Of a DNA stretch of 64,000 bases, positions 52,526-61,778 are shown one piece after another. Where the stretch lies: positions 4,154,001-4,218,000 of the forward strand of contig CP169086.1 in NCBI GenBank assembly GCA_041890495.1, read 5' to 3'. Below the pieces are notes generated by a model. The model searched no databases and had not been told where the DNA came from. It saw only the letters and a program-made list of their open reading frames with translations. The position numbers and the translations under genes are program-made. Position 1 is the stretch's first letter. The number at the start of each line of letters is the position of its first letter. This stretch comes from Escherichia boydii (GTDB lineage Bacteria > Pseudomonadota > Gammaproteobacteria > Enterobacterales > Enterobacteriaceae).

Positions 52526-55500
52526 TTAATCTTTATAATGAGTAAATCGTCGCCGAACAACCACAAAGAAGACGGGCACGAAGAAAATCGCCAGCAGCGT
52601 TGCGGAAAGCATTCCCCCCATTACGCCCGTACCGACGGCGTTTTGCGCGCCGCTCCCGGCTCCGGAGCTGATCACCAGCGGCATGACGCCAAGAATAAAG
52701 GCCAGGGAGGTCATCAGGATCGGTCGAAGGCGCATCCTTGACGCTTCCAGCGTGGCTTCAATGATGCCTTTACCTTCTTTATCCATCAGGTCTTTAGCAA
52801 ATTCGACGATCAGAATGGCGTTTTTCGCCGATAAACCAATTGTCGTCAGCAGGCCGACCTGGAAATAGACGTCGTTGTTTAACCCGCGTAGCGACGCTGC
52901 GAGAAGCGCCCCGATGACCCCCAACGGCACAACCAGCATAACGGAGAACGGAATGGACCAGCTTTCATACAGCGCTGCCAGACACAGGAACACCACGATC
53001 AGTGAAATGGCATACAGCGCAGGCGCCTGGTTACCCGAAAGCCGCTCCTGATAAGACATCCCCGTCCAGTCATAACCGATGCCGGAAGGCAGTTTTGCCG
53101 CGAGACTCTCCATCATAACCATGGCCTCACCGGTACTTTTACCCGGGGCTGATTCACCGAGGATCTCCATAGAGGGCATCCCGTTATAGCGCTCCAGACG
53201 AGGTGAACCGTAAACCCAGTGAGCGTTGCTAAAGGCTGAGAACGGCACCATTTCCCCGTTCGCACTGCGCACGTAAAGGTTGTTAATATCTCCAGGCAAC
53301 ATACGGAATTTTGCGTCAGCCTGGACGTAGACCTTTTTCACGCGCCCATGATCGATAAAGTCATTCACATAGGTGCCGCCTAAGGCTGTAGAGATCGTCT
53401 GGTTGACGTCAGACAGACTGATGCCCAGCGCCTGCGCTTTCTCCTGATCGACATCCAGCTTGAACTGAGGCGTATCTTCCAGACCGTTAGGGCGCACGCG
53501 AACCAGCAGATCAGAGTGCTCTTTCACCATGCTGAGCAGCTGATTACGCGCCTGCGTCAGCTGGGTATGTCCCAGGTTAGCCTGATCGATCAGTTCAAAG
53601 TCGAAGCCCGTGGCGGTACCCAGCTCAATAATTGCAGGCAGGTTAAACGGGAAAACAAGGCCGTCTTTAATCTGACTGAAGGCTTTCGTCGCGCGACCTA
53701 CTATGGCTTCGACGCCATTTTCCGACCCCGGGCGCTCCTCCCAGGGCTTCAGGCTGATGAAGGCAATGCCGGAGTTCTGACCCTGGCCGCTAAAGCTAAA
53801 GCCGTTTACGGTAAAAACGGATTCAACATTCGCCTTCTCTTTATTCAGGTAGTAGTCCTGAACCTGGTCGAGGACCTGCTGAGTACGCGTCTGGGTTGCT
53901 CCCGCAGGAAGCTGAACCATCGTCATAAACACCCCCTGATCCTCTTCGGGGAGGAAGGAGGTGGGTAAGCGCAGGAAGAGCACCGCCATCCCACCGACAA
54001 TAATGACGTATACCACCAGATAGCGCCCGGTTTTGCGCAAGATACCGCTCACGCTGTTACTGTAGTGCTCCACGCTCTTATCAAAAAGCGCATTAAACCA
54101 GCCGAAGAAGCCACCTTTTTTCTCATGATGGTCGCCGGATACGGGCTTAAGCAACGTTGCACAGAGGGCGGGCGTCAGGATTAGCGCAACCAGTACGGAC
54201 AACGCCATCGCGGAAACGATAGTCAGCGAAAACTGGCGATAGATTGCCCCCGTCGAGCCGCCAAAAAAGGCCATCGGAATAAAGACCGCCGAGAGCACCA
54301 TGGCGATCCCCACCAGTGCGCCCTGGATCTGCTCCATAGACTTCTGCGTGGCCTCTTTCGGCGGCAGTTTGTCCTCGACCATGACGCGCTCAACGTTCTC
54401 AACGACCACGATAGCGTCATCAACCAGCAGGCCTATCGCCAGCACCATGCCGAACATTGTCAGGGTATTGATGGAGAAACCGAACGCCGCCAGAACCGCG
54501 AAGGTACCCAGCAGAACGACCGGAACCGCGATCGTTGGGATGAGCGTTGCCCGCAGGTTTTGCAGGAACAGGTACATGACCAGGAAGACCAGAACGATCG
54601 CCTCAAACAGGGTCTTCACCACTTCGTGGATGGAGATTTTCACAAACGGCGTGGTGTCATAGGGGTAGACTACTTTGAGCCCCTGCGGGAAGAACGGCTG
54701 CAGTTGTGCCAGCTTGCTCTTGATGGCTGCCGCCGTATCCAGCGCATTGGCCCCGGTTGCCAGCTTAATCCCCAGGCCGGTTGCCGCCTGCCCGTTGATT
54801 TTTGTCACCATGTTGTAGTTTTCGCCACCCAGCTCAATGCGAGCCACATCCTTCAGATGCACCATCGAGCCGTCCTGGTTCACCTTGAGCGTCACGCGAC
54901 CGAACTCTTCCGGTGATTTCAGGCGGGTTTGCGCGATGATCGAGGCATTCAGCTGTTGTCCCGGGATGGACGGTGTTCCGCCCAGCTGGCCAGCCGCTAT
55001 CTGATCGTTCTGCGTTTTCAATTGATTGATAATATCCAGCGGCGTCAGCTGGTATTTGTTCATCGCATTGCTGTCGAGCCAGATGCGCATCGCATACTGA
55101 GCGCCAAACAGCTGAACGTCACCGACGCCAGACGTTCGGCTGATGGCATCTTTGACGTTCGAAGCGACATAGTCTGAGATGTCGTTCTGCGTGAGGTTTT
55201 TGTTGTCTGAAACAAAGCCGGCGACCAGCAGGAAGCTGCTGCTGGATTTCTCCACGCCAATTCCTTGCTGCTGCACCTCTTGCGGCAGCAGCGGCATGGC
55301 GAGCTGCAGCTTGTTCTGCACCTGTACCTGGGCAATGTCCGGATCGGTTCCTGACTCGAAGGTCAGGGTGATGGTGACGTTACCCGCTGAATCGCTGGTG
55401 GAAGACATATACATCAGGTTATCGATGCCGTTCATGTTCTGTTCGATAACCTGGGTCACGGTATCCTGTACCGTTTGAGCGTCAGCGCCCGGGTAGGTCG

Positions 55501-55639
55501 CGGATATCGCCACGGCGGGAGGTGCAATGGTCGGATACTGTGCGACGGGAAGTTTGAGAATGGCCAGCCCGCCTGCAATCATCAAAATGATGGCAAGTAC
55601 CCAGGCGAAAACCGGTCGCTGAATAAAGAAATTAGCCAT
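52526..55639 (-). CDS. acrF: RND multidrug efflux pump inner-membrane subunit AcrF
   Basis: A 1037-residue proton-driven trimeric pump of the HAE1 family. It works with AcrE and an outer-membrane channel, usually TolC. The proton-relay Asp pair is in LAIGLLVDDAIVVVENVERV, and the relay Lys is in LSAKNAILIVEFAKDL. Twelve membrane helices and two large periplasmic loops are present. Identity to K-12 AcrF appears to be only about 80-85%, with several AcrB-like stretches (ALYAISLIVVFLCLAAL). It was assigned AcrF by context with acrE, acrS and yhdV. Confidence 0.94.
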   Translation of the reverse strand: MANFFIQRPVFAWVLAIILMIAGGLAILKLPVAQYPTIAPPAVAISATYPGADAQTVQDTVTQVIEQNMNGIDNLMYMSSTSDSAGNVTITLTFESGTDPDIAQVQVQNKLQLAMPLLPQEVQQQGIGVEKSSSSFLLVAGFVSDNKNLTQNDISDYVASNVKDAISRTSGVGDVQLFGAQYAMRIWLDSNAMNKYQLTPLDIINQLKTQNDQIAAGQLGGTPSIPGQQLNASIIAQTRLKSPEEFGRVTLKVNQDGSMVHLKDVARIELGGENYNMVTKINGQAATGLGIKLATGANALDTAAAIKSKLAQLQPFFPQGLKVVYPYDTTPFVKISIHEVVKTLFEAIVLVFLVMYLFLQNLRATLIPTIAVPVVLLGTFAVLAAFGFSINTLTMFGMVLAIGLLVDDAIVVVENVERVMVEDKLPPKEATQKSMEQIQGALVGIAMVLSAVFIPMAFFGGSTGAIYRQFSLTIVSAMALSVLVALILTPALCATLLKPVSGDHHEKKGGFFGWFNALFDKSVEHYSNSVSGILRKTGRYLVVYVIIVGGMAVLFLRLPTSFLPEEDQGVFMTMVQLPAGATQTRTQQVLDQVQDYYLNKEKANVESVFTVNGFSFSGQGQNSGIAFISLKPWEERPGSENGVEAIVGRATKAFSQIKDGLVFPFNLPAIIELGTATGFDFELIDQANLGHTQLTQARNQLLSMVKEHSDLLVRVRPNGLEDTPQFKLDVDQEKAQALGISLSDVNQTISTALGGTYVNDFIDHGRVKKVYVQADAKFRMLPGDINNLYVRSANGEMVPFSAFSNAHWVYGSPRLERYNGMPSMEILGESAPGKSTGEAMVMMESLAAKLPSGIGYDWTGMSYQERLSGNQAPALYAISLIVVFLCLAALYESWSIPFSVMLVVPLGVIGALLAASLRGLNNDVYFQVGLLTTIGLSAKNAILIVEFAKDLMDKEGKGIIEATLEASRMRLRPILMTSLAFILGVMPLVISSGAGSGAQNAVGTGVMGGMLSATLLAIFFVPVFFVVVRRRFTHYKD

Positions 55640-55650
55640 GTCGTCGTCCC

Positions 55651-56790
55651 TTAACTGGCTGGAGCAGTGGTGGTATCAGACGTAGCGACGACGGTTACGC
55701 CCGGTCTGACCTTCTGTAGTCCGCTGACAATCACGCGGTCACCGTTTTTCAGCCCTTCCGTTACCAGCCAGCGGTCGCCAATCGCCTGAGACGCAACGAC
55801 GGTGCGAGACTCAACCTGGTTTTTATCGTTTACCACCATCACGGTGGCATCGCCTCGCGGTGTGCGGGTCACGCCTTGCTGGGGAACCAGAATCGCATCC
55901 GGCTGCGTACCTTCATCAATGCGGGCGCGAACGAACATACCGGGTAACAGCAGATGCTGAGGATTCGGGAAAATGGCGCGCAGGGTAATCGAGCCGGTAC
56001 TTTCATCCACCGTGACGTCTGAGAACTGCAATGTGCCTTTCAGCGGATAGGGCTGCCCGTTCTCCATCAGTAGCTCAACGCTGCTGGCGGTATCGCCTTT
56101 TTGCAGGCTCGTCTGCTTCAGACGCATAAAATCATTACTGGACTGGGTAACATCGACGTAAATCGGATCAAGCTGCTGGACCGTTGCCAGCGCCGCGGTT
56201 TGTCCGTTCGTCACGAGCGCGCCTTCCGTCACGCTGGATTTGCCGATGCGGCCATCGACGGGAGACGTCACTTTGGTATAAGCAAGATTGATTCGTGCAC
56301 TTTCAACGCCCGCTTTGGCGGCGACGACGCTGGCATCTGCCTGCTGGGCCGTGGCGACGGCCTGGTCATATTCTTGCTTGCTGACATACTGCGTGCCGAC
56401 CAGCGTGAGATAACGTTTCACCGTCAGGTGCGCAATATTGGCCGCCGCCTGGGCCTTCGCCAGCTCGCCTTTCGCGTTATCGTAAGCCGCCTGATAGGTT
56501 GCAGGATCGATCTGATAAAGCGAATCCCCGGCTTTTACATCGCTGCCTTCCGTGAAGTTGCGGCGCAGGATGATACCGCTAACCTGCGGACGAACCTCTG
56601 CAACGCGGAACGCATCTGTTCTGCCCGGGAGTTCAGTGGTGACAGCCAGCGGCGCGCTTTTCACAATATGCACGCTGACCTGAGGGGCCTGCGGATGTTG
56701 CGGTTGGTTTTCCTGGCCATCGCATCCTGAGAGCAGTACAGCACAGACAATGAAACCGGCTAAGGGTAAGCGTCTGAAATGATTCGTCAT
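55651..56790 (-). CDS. acrE: RND efflux periplasmic adaptor AcrE
   Basis: A 379-residue membrane-fusion lipoprotein joining AcrF to the outer-membrane channel. Lipobox LLSGC is at about residues 19-23. Features are a lipoyl half-motif (GIILRRNFTEGSDVKAGDSL), an alpha-hairpin (about 95-165), and the second half-motif (YTKVTSPVDGRIGKSSVTEG). It is 11 bp upstream of acrF, in one operon. It is divergent from acrS, its likely repressor. Confidence 0.94.
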   Translation of the reverse strand: MTNHFRRLPLAGFIVCAVLLSGCDGQENQPQHPQAPQVSVHIVKSAPLAVTTELPGRTDAFRVAEVRPQVSGIILRRNFTEGSDVKAGDSLYQIDPATYQAAYDNAKGELAKAQAAANIAHLTVKRYLTLVGTQYVSKQEYDQAVATAQQADASVVAAKAGVESARINLAYTKVTSPVDGRIGKSSVTEGALVTNGQTAALATVQQLDPIYVDVTQSSNDFMRLKQTSLQKGDTASSVELLMENGQPYPLKGTLQFSDVTVDESTGSITLRAIFPNPQHLLLPGMFVRARIDEGTQPDAILVPQQGVTRTPRGDATVMVVNDKNQVESRTVVASQAIGDRWLVTEGLKNGDRVIVSGLQKVRPGVTVVATSDTTTAPAS

Positions 56791-57177
56791 TACTGGTCCT
56801 TTAAATACCCGCTAACCGATATTTGGCGTGAATCGGTAGCAGGGCAGCGGGATAAAAATAAAATGTAGCTGCGTATAATAATGAGGGTATTTAATGTTTT
56901 TTAATTTATAAGTGCGAATGGCAAGGTCTAGGCAGAAAAATCAGAAACAGGCTCGGTTTATTTCTCCGCTGTCTTCCGGCAAACTAATCAGTTAAATAAC
57001 GCTTAACGTGATTTAATTATTCATGTTGTGAATTTAAAATTAAATATGTATTTAGCTAAGCTATAAATTAAGAAGATTGACTTTTTTTGTGCAAAATTAA
57101 AACGGAATTTGGTGAATACTTTCTTTCTCCTGACCCCTGTGTTACGTATAAATCTTGTGAGTAGCGAGTCGTTGTCT
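56791..57177. promoter_or_regulatory. acrE-acrS divergent control region
   Basis: A 387-bp strongly AT-rich region (for example TTAAATAACGCTTAACGTG and AATTTAAAATTAAATATGTA). It must hold both promoters. The palindrome TAGCTAAGCTA (57053-57063) is a candidate operator. In E. coli and Salmonella acrEF is silenced by H-NS, and this AT-rich stretch would suit that. Specific sites were not proven. Confidence 0.5.
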
Positions 57178-57894
57178 ATGGCGCGTAAAAAGAAAGAAGA
57201 AGCTCAACAAACCCGGCAGCAGCTGATTGAGGCAGCTATCGGGCAGTTTGCAACGCGTGGCGTAGCCAACACGACGCTGACGGACATCGCGGATGCCGCA
57301 AAGGTTACGCGCGGTGCCATCTACTGGCACTTCACCAGTAAAGCCGAAATATTTAATGCCATCTGGGAGCAGCAATTACCGCTTCGCGACATTATTCGCG
57401 ATCGGCTTTCCCTTTCCGAAGGTGATGATCCATTGTTAATACTTCGTGAGCAATTTATTACTGCGCTTCAGTATATTGCCCATGAACCCCGGCAATGTGC
57501 GCTTTTACAAATTCTGTATCATAAATGTGAATTTAGCAGTGATATGATTTCTGAGAGAGAGATCAGGAAAAGGATTGGATTCAATTACGACACGCTACGT
57601 GCCACGCTGGAGGCCTGTATTTCACGTAACATCATTTCTCCAAAGGTAAATGTTGATCTGACCCTGATCGTATTCCACGGTTTTTTTAGCGGAATAATTA
57701 AAAACTGGTTAATGAATAACGACAGTTTTAATCTTTATCAGCAGGCTCCCGCTCTGGTCGATAGCATACTGGCGACACTCCCGGTTATTCGCGTGTCGCC
57801 GGATGATGCTTACTGCTCAGCGCCAGGTAACATTTCCCCTCGGGCACAAAGTGATTCTATGGTCTGTGCGCTGACGGGTTTACCTAACAGATAA
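57178..57894 (+). CDS. acrS: TetR-family repressor AcrS (EnvR)
   Basis: A 238-residue TetR-family regulator divergent from acrEF. In E. coli AcrS represses acrAB and probably acrEF. The N-terminal HTH is FATRGVANTTLTDIADAAKV followed by TRGAIYWHFTSKAEIF. Similarity to K-12 AcrS is only about half. A tail after ALVDSILATLPV extends some 35 residues, and that part overlaps the convergent EAL gene by 85 bp. The ATG at 57178 was chosen because MARKKKEEAQQTRQ fits the family. An upstream in-frame start at 57109 is less likely. Confidence 0.9.
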   Translation: MARKKKEEAQQTRQQLIEAAIGQFATRGVANTTLTDIADAAKVTRGAIYWHFTSKAEIFNAIWEQQLPLRDIIRDRLSLSEGDDPLLILREQFITALQYIAHEPRQCALLQILYHKCEFSSDMISEREIRKRIGFNYDTLRATLEACISRNIISPKVNVDLTLIVFHGFFSGIIKNWLMNNDSFNLYQQAPALVDSILATLPVIRVSPDDAYCSAPGNISPRAQSDSMVCALTGLPNR

Positions 57895-59891
57895 CCCTGA
57901 AGGGTGTTGCAGCCCAGCTCGGTCAAAAAGGCTTGCTGTGCCTCGGTTTCTACACCTTCAGCCACGACTTTCAGGTTGAGTGTTTTGGCGAGTGCCACAA
58001 TCGCTGAGACAATAGTGGCATCCTCGCTCTCGCCGCTGAGCTCTTTCACAAACGCCCTGTCGATTTTCAATTCGCAGGCCGGTAAACGCTTGAGGTACAG
58101 CAGGCTCGAATATCCGGTGCCAAAATCATCAATGGAGGCCTTCACGCCTGCATCCGTCAGCTCTGTCAGCACTCGTACGCTCTCATCCGGGTTGCTCATC
58201 GCCGTGGTTTCCGTCACTTCGAGGATCAACATTTCCGGTGGTACCTGGTGAAGTGCCAGGCAGTCGAGAACTGTTTTAACCAGCGAAGGTTGTTCAAACT
58301 GCAGTGTCGACAGGTTTACCGCCATTGACCAGCTTTGATGCCCCTGAAGATGCCATTCCCGCAGCTGGCGACAGGCTTCATTAATCACCCAGTTGCCAAT
58401 GGGGACGATTAGCCCCGTTTTTTCCGCCAGCGGCAGAAAAAGGTCCGGCGTCAGTAACCCCTGCTTAGGATGCTGCCAGCGCAATAACGCCTCGAATCCG
58501 AGGACTGGGCCCGCCGGGGCGTGAAATTTTGGCTGATACAGCAGGCGCAGCTCATTGCGATCGATCGCCATCCACAGATCGTTCATTAACTGGAGATGGG
58601 TCTGCGCCAGGGTGTTCATGGAGGGCTGGAAAAAGTGGTAACCGTTACGGCCCATATGCTTCGTGTGATACATCGCCGCGTCGGCGTTAAACATCAGCTC
58701 ACGCTCGGTTTTGCCGTCGTGAGGATACAGCGCGATACCGATGCTAAGGGTCACTACCAGTTCATAGGGGCTGAGATTGAACGGGATATCGATCGCGCGA
58801 ACCAGCGAGTTCGCCAGCGATGCCGCGTCGTCCGGACCTTCTCCCTCTGCCAGCAGAACAAATTCATCACCGCCGATACGTGCAAGGGTGAACTGGCCTT
58901 TCAGGAGAAGCAGCAGACGCTGCGTAACGGCGACCAGCAGTCTGTCACCGACATCATGGCCGTAGGCGTCATTGATGGCTTTAAAGCCGTCAAGATCCAT
59001 GAACATCAGAGCAAAGTGATTCCCTTCACGATCGGCTTTACTGATGGCCTGATCGAGTCGGTCTTCCAGCAGGATACGGTTGGGCAGACGCGTCAGGGTA
59101 TCGTGTAGCGCCAGTTGAGCGAGTTCCCGGTTAGCTTCTGCCAGCGACGAGGCCAGAAGGGCGGTGCGTGCCTGAAGGCGGGCATCCAGCATCGACACCA
59201 GCAGGGTGATTCCAAGAATAGAGAGCGCGACGACGCTGACCAGCACCGCCAGCCAGCTCCCGTTGATACCCTCATGGTGAACCATTGTGGACATCGGAAA
59301 CTGCGCCGCTTTCATCCCGGCATAGTGCATCCCGGCAATGGCAATTCCCATCGTGATGGCGGCACCCATGCGCATCAGCACGACCTGCGCGGCTTCGCGG
59401 CGCAGGCGGAAGGTCAGCCATAATGCCGCGAGTGAAGCCACAAGCGCAATGGCGACCGAAATGGCCACCCAGACCTTGTCCCAGATAATCCCGGGCATCA
59501 CTTCCAGCGCCGCCATGCCGGTGTAATGCATAGCAACAATACCGCTACCCATCACCAGCGCGCCGGGCAGCAGTCGGCGCAGGCGTAGTTGCTCGCAGCT
59601 CACGAGCCATAGCGCAAACAGTGACGAACCCACAGCGATGACCATGGATAACACCGTCAGGGTGGGGTTGTAGCTCATGCTCATGGAGAGATCCATCGCC
59701 AGCATGCCGATAAAATGCATGGCCCACACGCCTATGCCCATAGCAATACCGCCGCCAGCCAGCCAGACGTGGGCAGCGACGCCCTCACTCCCGGCGACGC
59801 GTGCAGCCATATTCAGTGCGGTATACGCGGCAAGGATGGCAACAACAAAGGAGAGGACAACAAGGATATGGTTGTATTGGCTGACCAGCAT
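57810..59891 (-). CDS. Membrane MHYT-GGDEF-EAL cyclic-di-GMP protein
   Basis: A 693-residue inner-membrane protein. N-terminal MHYT sensor (about 1-245) with its repeated motifs AMHFIGML, AMHYTGMA and GMHYAGMK. MHYT domains are proposed to bind copper and sense oxygen, CO or NO. The GGDEF domain (about 260-420) keeps the intact signature LARIGGDEFVLL and no obvious RxxD inhibitory site. The EAL domain (about 435-680) keeps FEALLRWQHP, EVTETT, IDDFGTGYSS, KIDRAFV and AEGVETEAQ, so both synthesis and breakdown of cyclic-di-GMP are possible. K-12 has no gene at this place as I recall it. Its 3' end overlaps acrS by 85 bp. Confidence 0.92.
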   Translation of the reverse strand: MLVSQYNHILVVLSFVVAILAAYTALNMAARVAGSEGVAAHVWLAGGGIAMGIGVWAMHFIGMLAMDLSMSMSYNPTLTVLSMVIAVGSSLFALWLVSCEQLRLRRLLPGALVMGSGIVAMHYTGMAALEVMPGIIWDKVWVAISVAIALVASLAALWLTFRLRREAAQVVLMRMGAAITMGIAIAGMHYAGMKAAQFPMSTMVHHEGINGSWLAVLVSVVALSILGITLLVSMLDARLQARTALLASSLAEANRELAQLALHDTLTRLPNRILLEDRLDQAISKADREGNHFALMFMDLDGFKAINDAYGHDVGDRLLVAVTQRLLLLLKGQFTLARIGGDEFVLLAEGEGPDDAASLANSLVRAIDIPFNLSPYELVVTLSIGIALYPHDGKTERELMFNADAAMYHTKHMGRNGYHFFQPSMNTLAQTHLQLMNDLWMAIDRNELRLLYQPKFHAPAGPVLGFEALLRWQHPKQGLLTPDLFLPLAEKTGLIVPIGNWVINEACRQLREWHLQGHQSWSMAVNLSTLQFEQPSLVKTVLDCLALHQVPPEMLILEVTETTAMSNPDESVRVLTELTDAGVKASIDDFGTGYSSLLYLKRLPACELKIDRAFVKELSGESEDATIVSAIVALAKTLNLKVVAEGVETEAQQAFLTELGCNTLQGYLLGKPVSAQTIESLCARGEMLPGAEQ

Positions 59892-60030
59892 GGACGGTTC
59901 TACTCGAGTGTGAGGTTACGCTAGAGAGGTTAAGAAGGGCGAGACATTATCACCGTCGGGTAATGGCTCAAAGGGATTTAAATCCCCGTTTTTAGTGGGT
60001 AATAACAGGGCGATTTGCGCAATCAGGCGG

Positions 60031-60195
60031 TTAGTCGAGCTCTGAGCAGTTCACGAGTTTCAGGGGATTCACGGAGTTCATATTGCGACACTTATCGGTT
60101 TCGGTGCTCATCAGTTCAATCCACTGCATCAGGAGTGCATCGAAAATGAGAACGGAGATTGCAAAGACAACCAGCCACCAGTATTTACGAATCAT
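60031..60195 (-). CDS. yhdU: Small membrane protein YhdU
   Basis: A 54-residue protein with one N-terminal membrane helix (YWWLVVFAISVLIFDALLM) and a conserved tail (ETDKCRNMNSVNPLKLVNC). It starts at 60195 (MIRKYW); an upstream ATG extension is less likely. Its function is unknown. It is recognisably the YhdU that in E. coli lies near acrS, but with several substitutions and a shorter C-terminus. Confidence 0.88.
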   Translation of the reverse strand: MIRKYWWLVVFAISVLIFDALLMQWIELMSTETDKCRNMNSVNPLKLVNCSELD

Positions 60196-60311
60196 TGTGT
60201 CATTCCGCGAGAAGAGCGCCAGTAGAGTGGGGGAAATATACACCAAAAGCTGTGGTTTTAAAGCGGGATAAGCGAAGGTTTACAAAGCGTTGACGGACTG
60301 AAGCCGGTAAT

Positions 60312-60348
60312 AAAAAAGGCGCTTCCCCATGCCGAAGAGCGCCTTTTT
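60312..60348 (-). terminator. Intrinsic terminator, probably of fis
   Basis: AAAAAGGCGCT pairs with AGCGCCTTTTTT with a loop containing CTTCGGCATGGGGA. T-runs on both sides make it bidirectional. It follows the remnant fis 3' end on the minus strand by about 25 bp, and also faces yhdU. Confidence 0.82.
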
Positions 60349-60372
60349 AAACAAGCATTTAACTGATTAGTA

Positions 60373-60388
60373 TCAGTTCATGCCGTAC
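60373..60388 (-). other. Attachment-site half at the 3' end of fis
   Basis: On the minus strand GTACGGCATGAACTGA encodes the last residues of Fis (YGMN-stop in E. coli: KKYGMN). Upstream of it the reading frame is not fis, so only the last codons remain here. The natural fis 3' untranslated region and terminator lie on the left, and a tyrosine integrase starts 170 bp to the right. This is what one end (attL or attR) of an island integrated into the fis 3' end should look like. The rest of fis is expected at the other end, outside this window. Confidence 0.7.
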
Positions 60389-60557
60389 TGTCATATTAGC
60401 TGTTTTCATGCTTTTAGATGATTTTAATATTCATATAATAATCAATGTGTTGTATAAATTTATGCCTGTATATTGTTCCAGTGTTTTTCTTTGTTTATGC
60501 TATTATGCAAGCAATTCTGTATAAACATTTGTATAAACACTTTGGGCTGGGTGGTCT

Positions 60558-61778
60558 ATGGCTGGCGAACTTAACAAACTGAGCGACAGGAAGTTAAAGG
60601 GATTACATGGTATCCCGGCCAGTAAGATTGAGTTCTATGCTGATGGTGCCGGGCTGAGCGCCAAGGTAACTAAAGCTGGTGGTATTAGCTGGGTGTTTAC
60701 TTACCGACTCGACGGGCAGAAGCTGCATCGTCTTACTCTGGGACGATACCCGGATATGAGCCTCAAAGAGGCCCGTTCTTCGCGTGATAAATGCCGCCAA
60801 TGGCTGGCCTCAGGTAAAGATCCAAAGCACCAGTTGGCGCTGACCACTCAGGAAACGCTTAAACCGGTCACTGTTAAGGAAGCTATAGAATACTGGATAC
60901 GCGAATATGCAGAAGAGAACCGCGCGAATGTTGAACGGCACAAAGCGGAGCTGCGAAAACACATTTATCCTTATATAGGGAAAATGGCGCTCGCTGACTG
61001 TGAAACACGATACTGGCTTGACTGCTTTGACAGGATGAAAAAGAAAACTCCAGTCGCCGCAGGTTATGTGTTCCAGATGTGCAAACAAGCCCTGAAATTC
61101 TGCCGGGTTCGTCGCTATGCTGTGAGTACCGCGCTTGAAGATTTAACAATTCCAGATGTCGGTAAAAAACAGGCAAAAAAAGACCGGGTATTAAACGATA
61201 AAGAGGCTGGCGATTTATGGGCTGCCATTTCCTCTGGCACTTGCTTCATGCCTTACTACACCAGGCTACTGACAATCTTAATGGTGTTTGGGTGCCGAAC
61301 GCAGGAGGCCAGGCTATCAGAGTGGAGTGAATGGGATATGGATGCCTGGGTCTGGACAGTTCCCAAAGAGCACAGCAAGGGCGGCGAGAAGATTGTAAGA
61401 CCTGTGCCGGATGCCATGCGCAAATTCATTGAAATACTGCATGATGAAACGAAACGATCCGGCCTTTTGCTTGGGTCGGTTAAAGGCAGTGAAGCGGTAA
61501 GTCAGTGGGGCCGCGGTGTTTATAAAAAGCTGGGGCATTCTGAACCATGGACACTGCACGATCTAAGACGAACTTTAGCAACGCATATGAATAATATGGG
61601 TATAGCACCACACGTTGTCGAACAGTTGTTGGGGCACTCAATGCCGGGAGTTATGGCGATTTATAACCGTAGTCTGTACTTGCCTGAGAAACTGGATGCG
61701 TTGAATAAATGGTATGACAGACTTGATATTTTATCAGGTGGATTCACTAACATTGTTTTGTTGAATAGGGCTGAATAA
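60558..61778 (+). CDS. int: P4-type tyrosine integrase
   Basis: A 406-residue phage/island integrase. It has a DUF4102-type N-terminal arm-binding domain (about 5-90, LTLGRYPDMSLKEARSSRDK), a SAM-like core-binding domain (about 105-200) and a catalytic domain. The active-site residues are Arg in FGCRTQEARLSEW, Lys in PKEHSKGGEKIVRP, His and Arg in LHDLRRTLATH, His in LLGHSMPG and Tyr in MAIYNRSLY. It lies beside the fis attachment site, as usual for genomic islands. The promoter area (60480-60557) is AT-rich. Its stop overlaps the next gene by one base. Confidence 0.95.
   Translation: MAGELNKLSDRKLKGLHGIPASKIEFYADGAGLSAKVTKAGGISWVFTYRLDGQKLHRLTLGRYPDMSLKEARSSRDKCRQWLASGKDPKHQLALTTQETLKPVTVKEAIEYWIREYAEENRANVERHKAELRKHIYPYIGKMALADCETRYWLDCFDRMKKKTPVAAGYVFQMCKQALKFCRVRRYAVSTALEDLTIPDVGKKQAKKDRVLNDKEAGDLWAAISSGTCFMPYYTRLLTILMVFGCRTQEARLSEWSEWDMDAWVWTVPKEHSKGGEKIVRPVPDAMRKFIEILHDETKRSGLLLGSVKGSEAVSQWGRGVYKKLGHSEPWTLHDLRRTLATHMNNMGIAPHVVEQLLGHSMPGVMAIYNRSLYLPEKLDALNKWYDRLDILSGGFTNIVLLNRAE

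Noticed and set aside
52526..55639. Calling this gene acrB because of AcrB-like stretches
   Set aside because: The N-terminus MANFFI, the neighbours acrE, acrS and yhdV, and the acrF-type C-terminus without the His-rich tail of AcrB indicate acrF.
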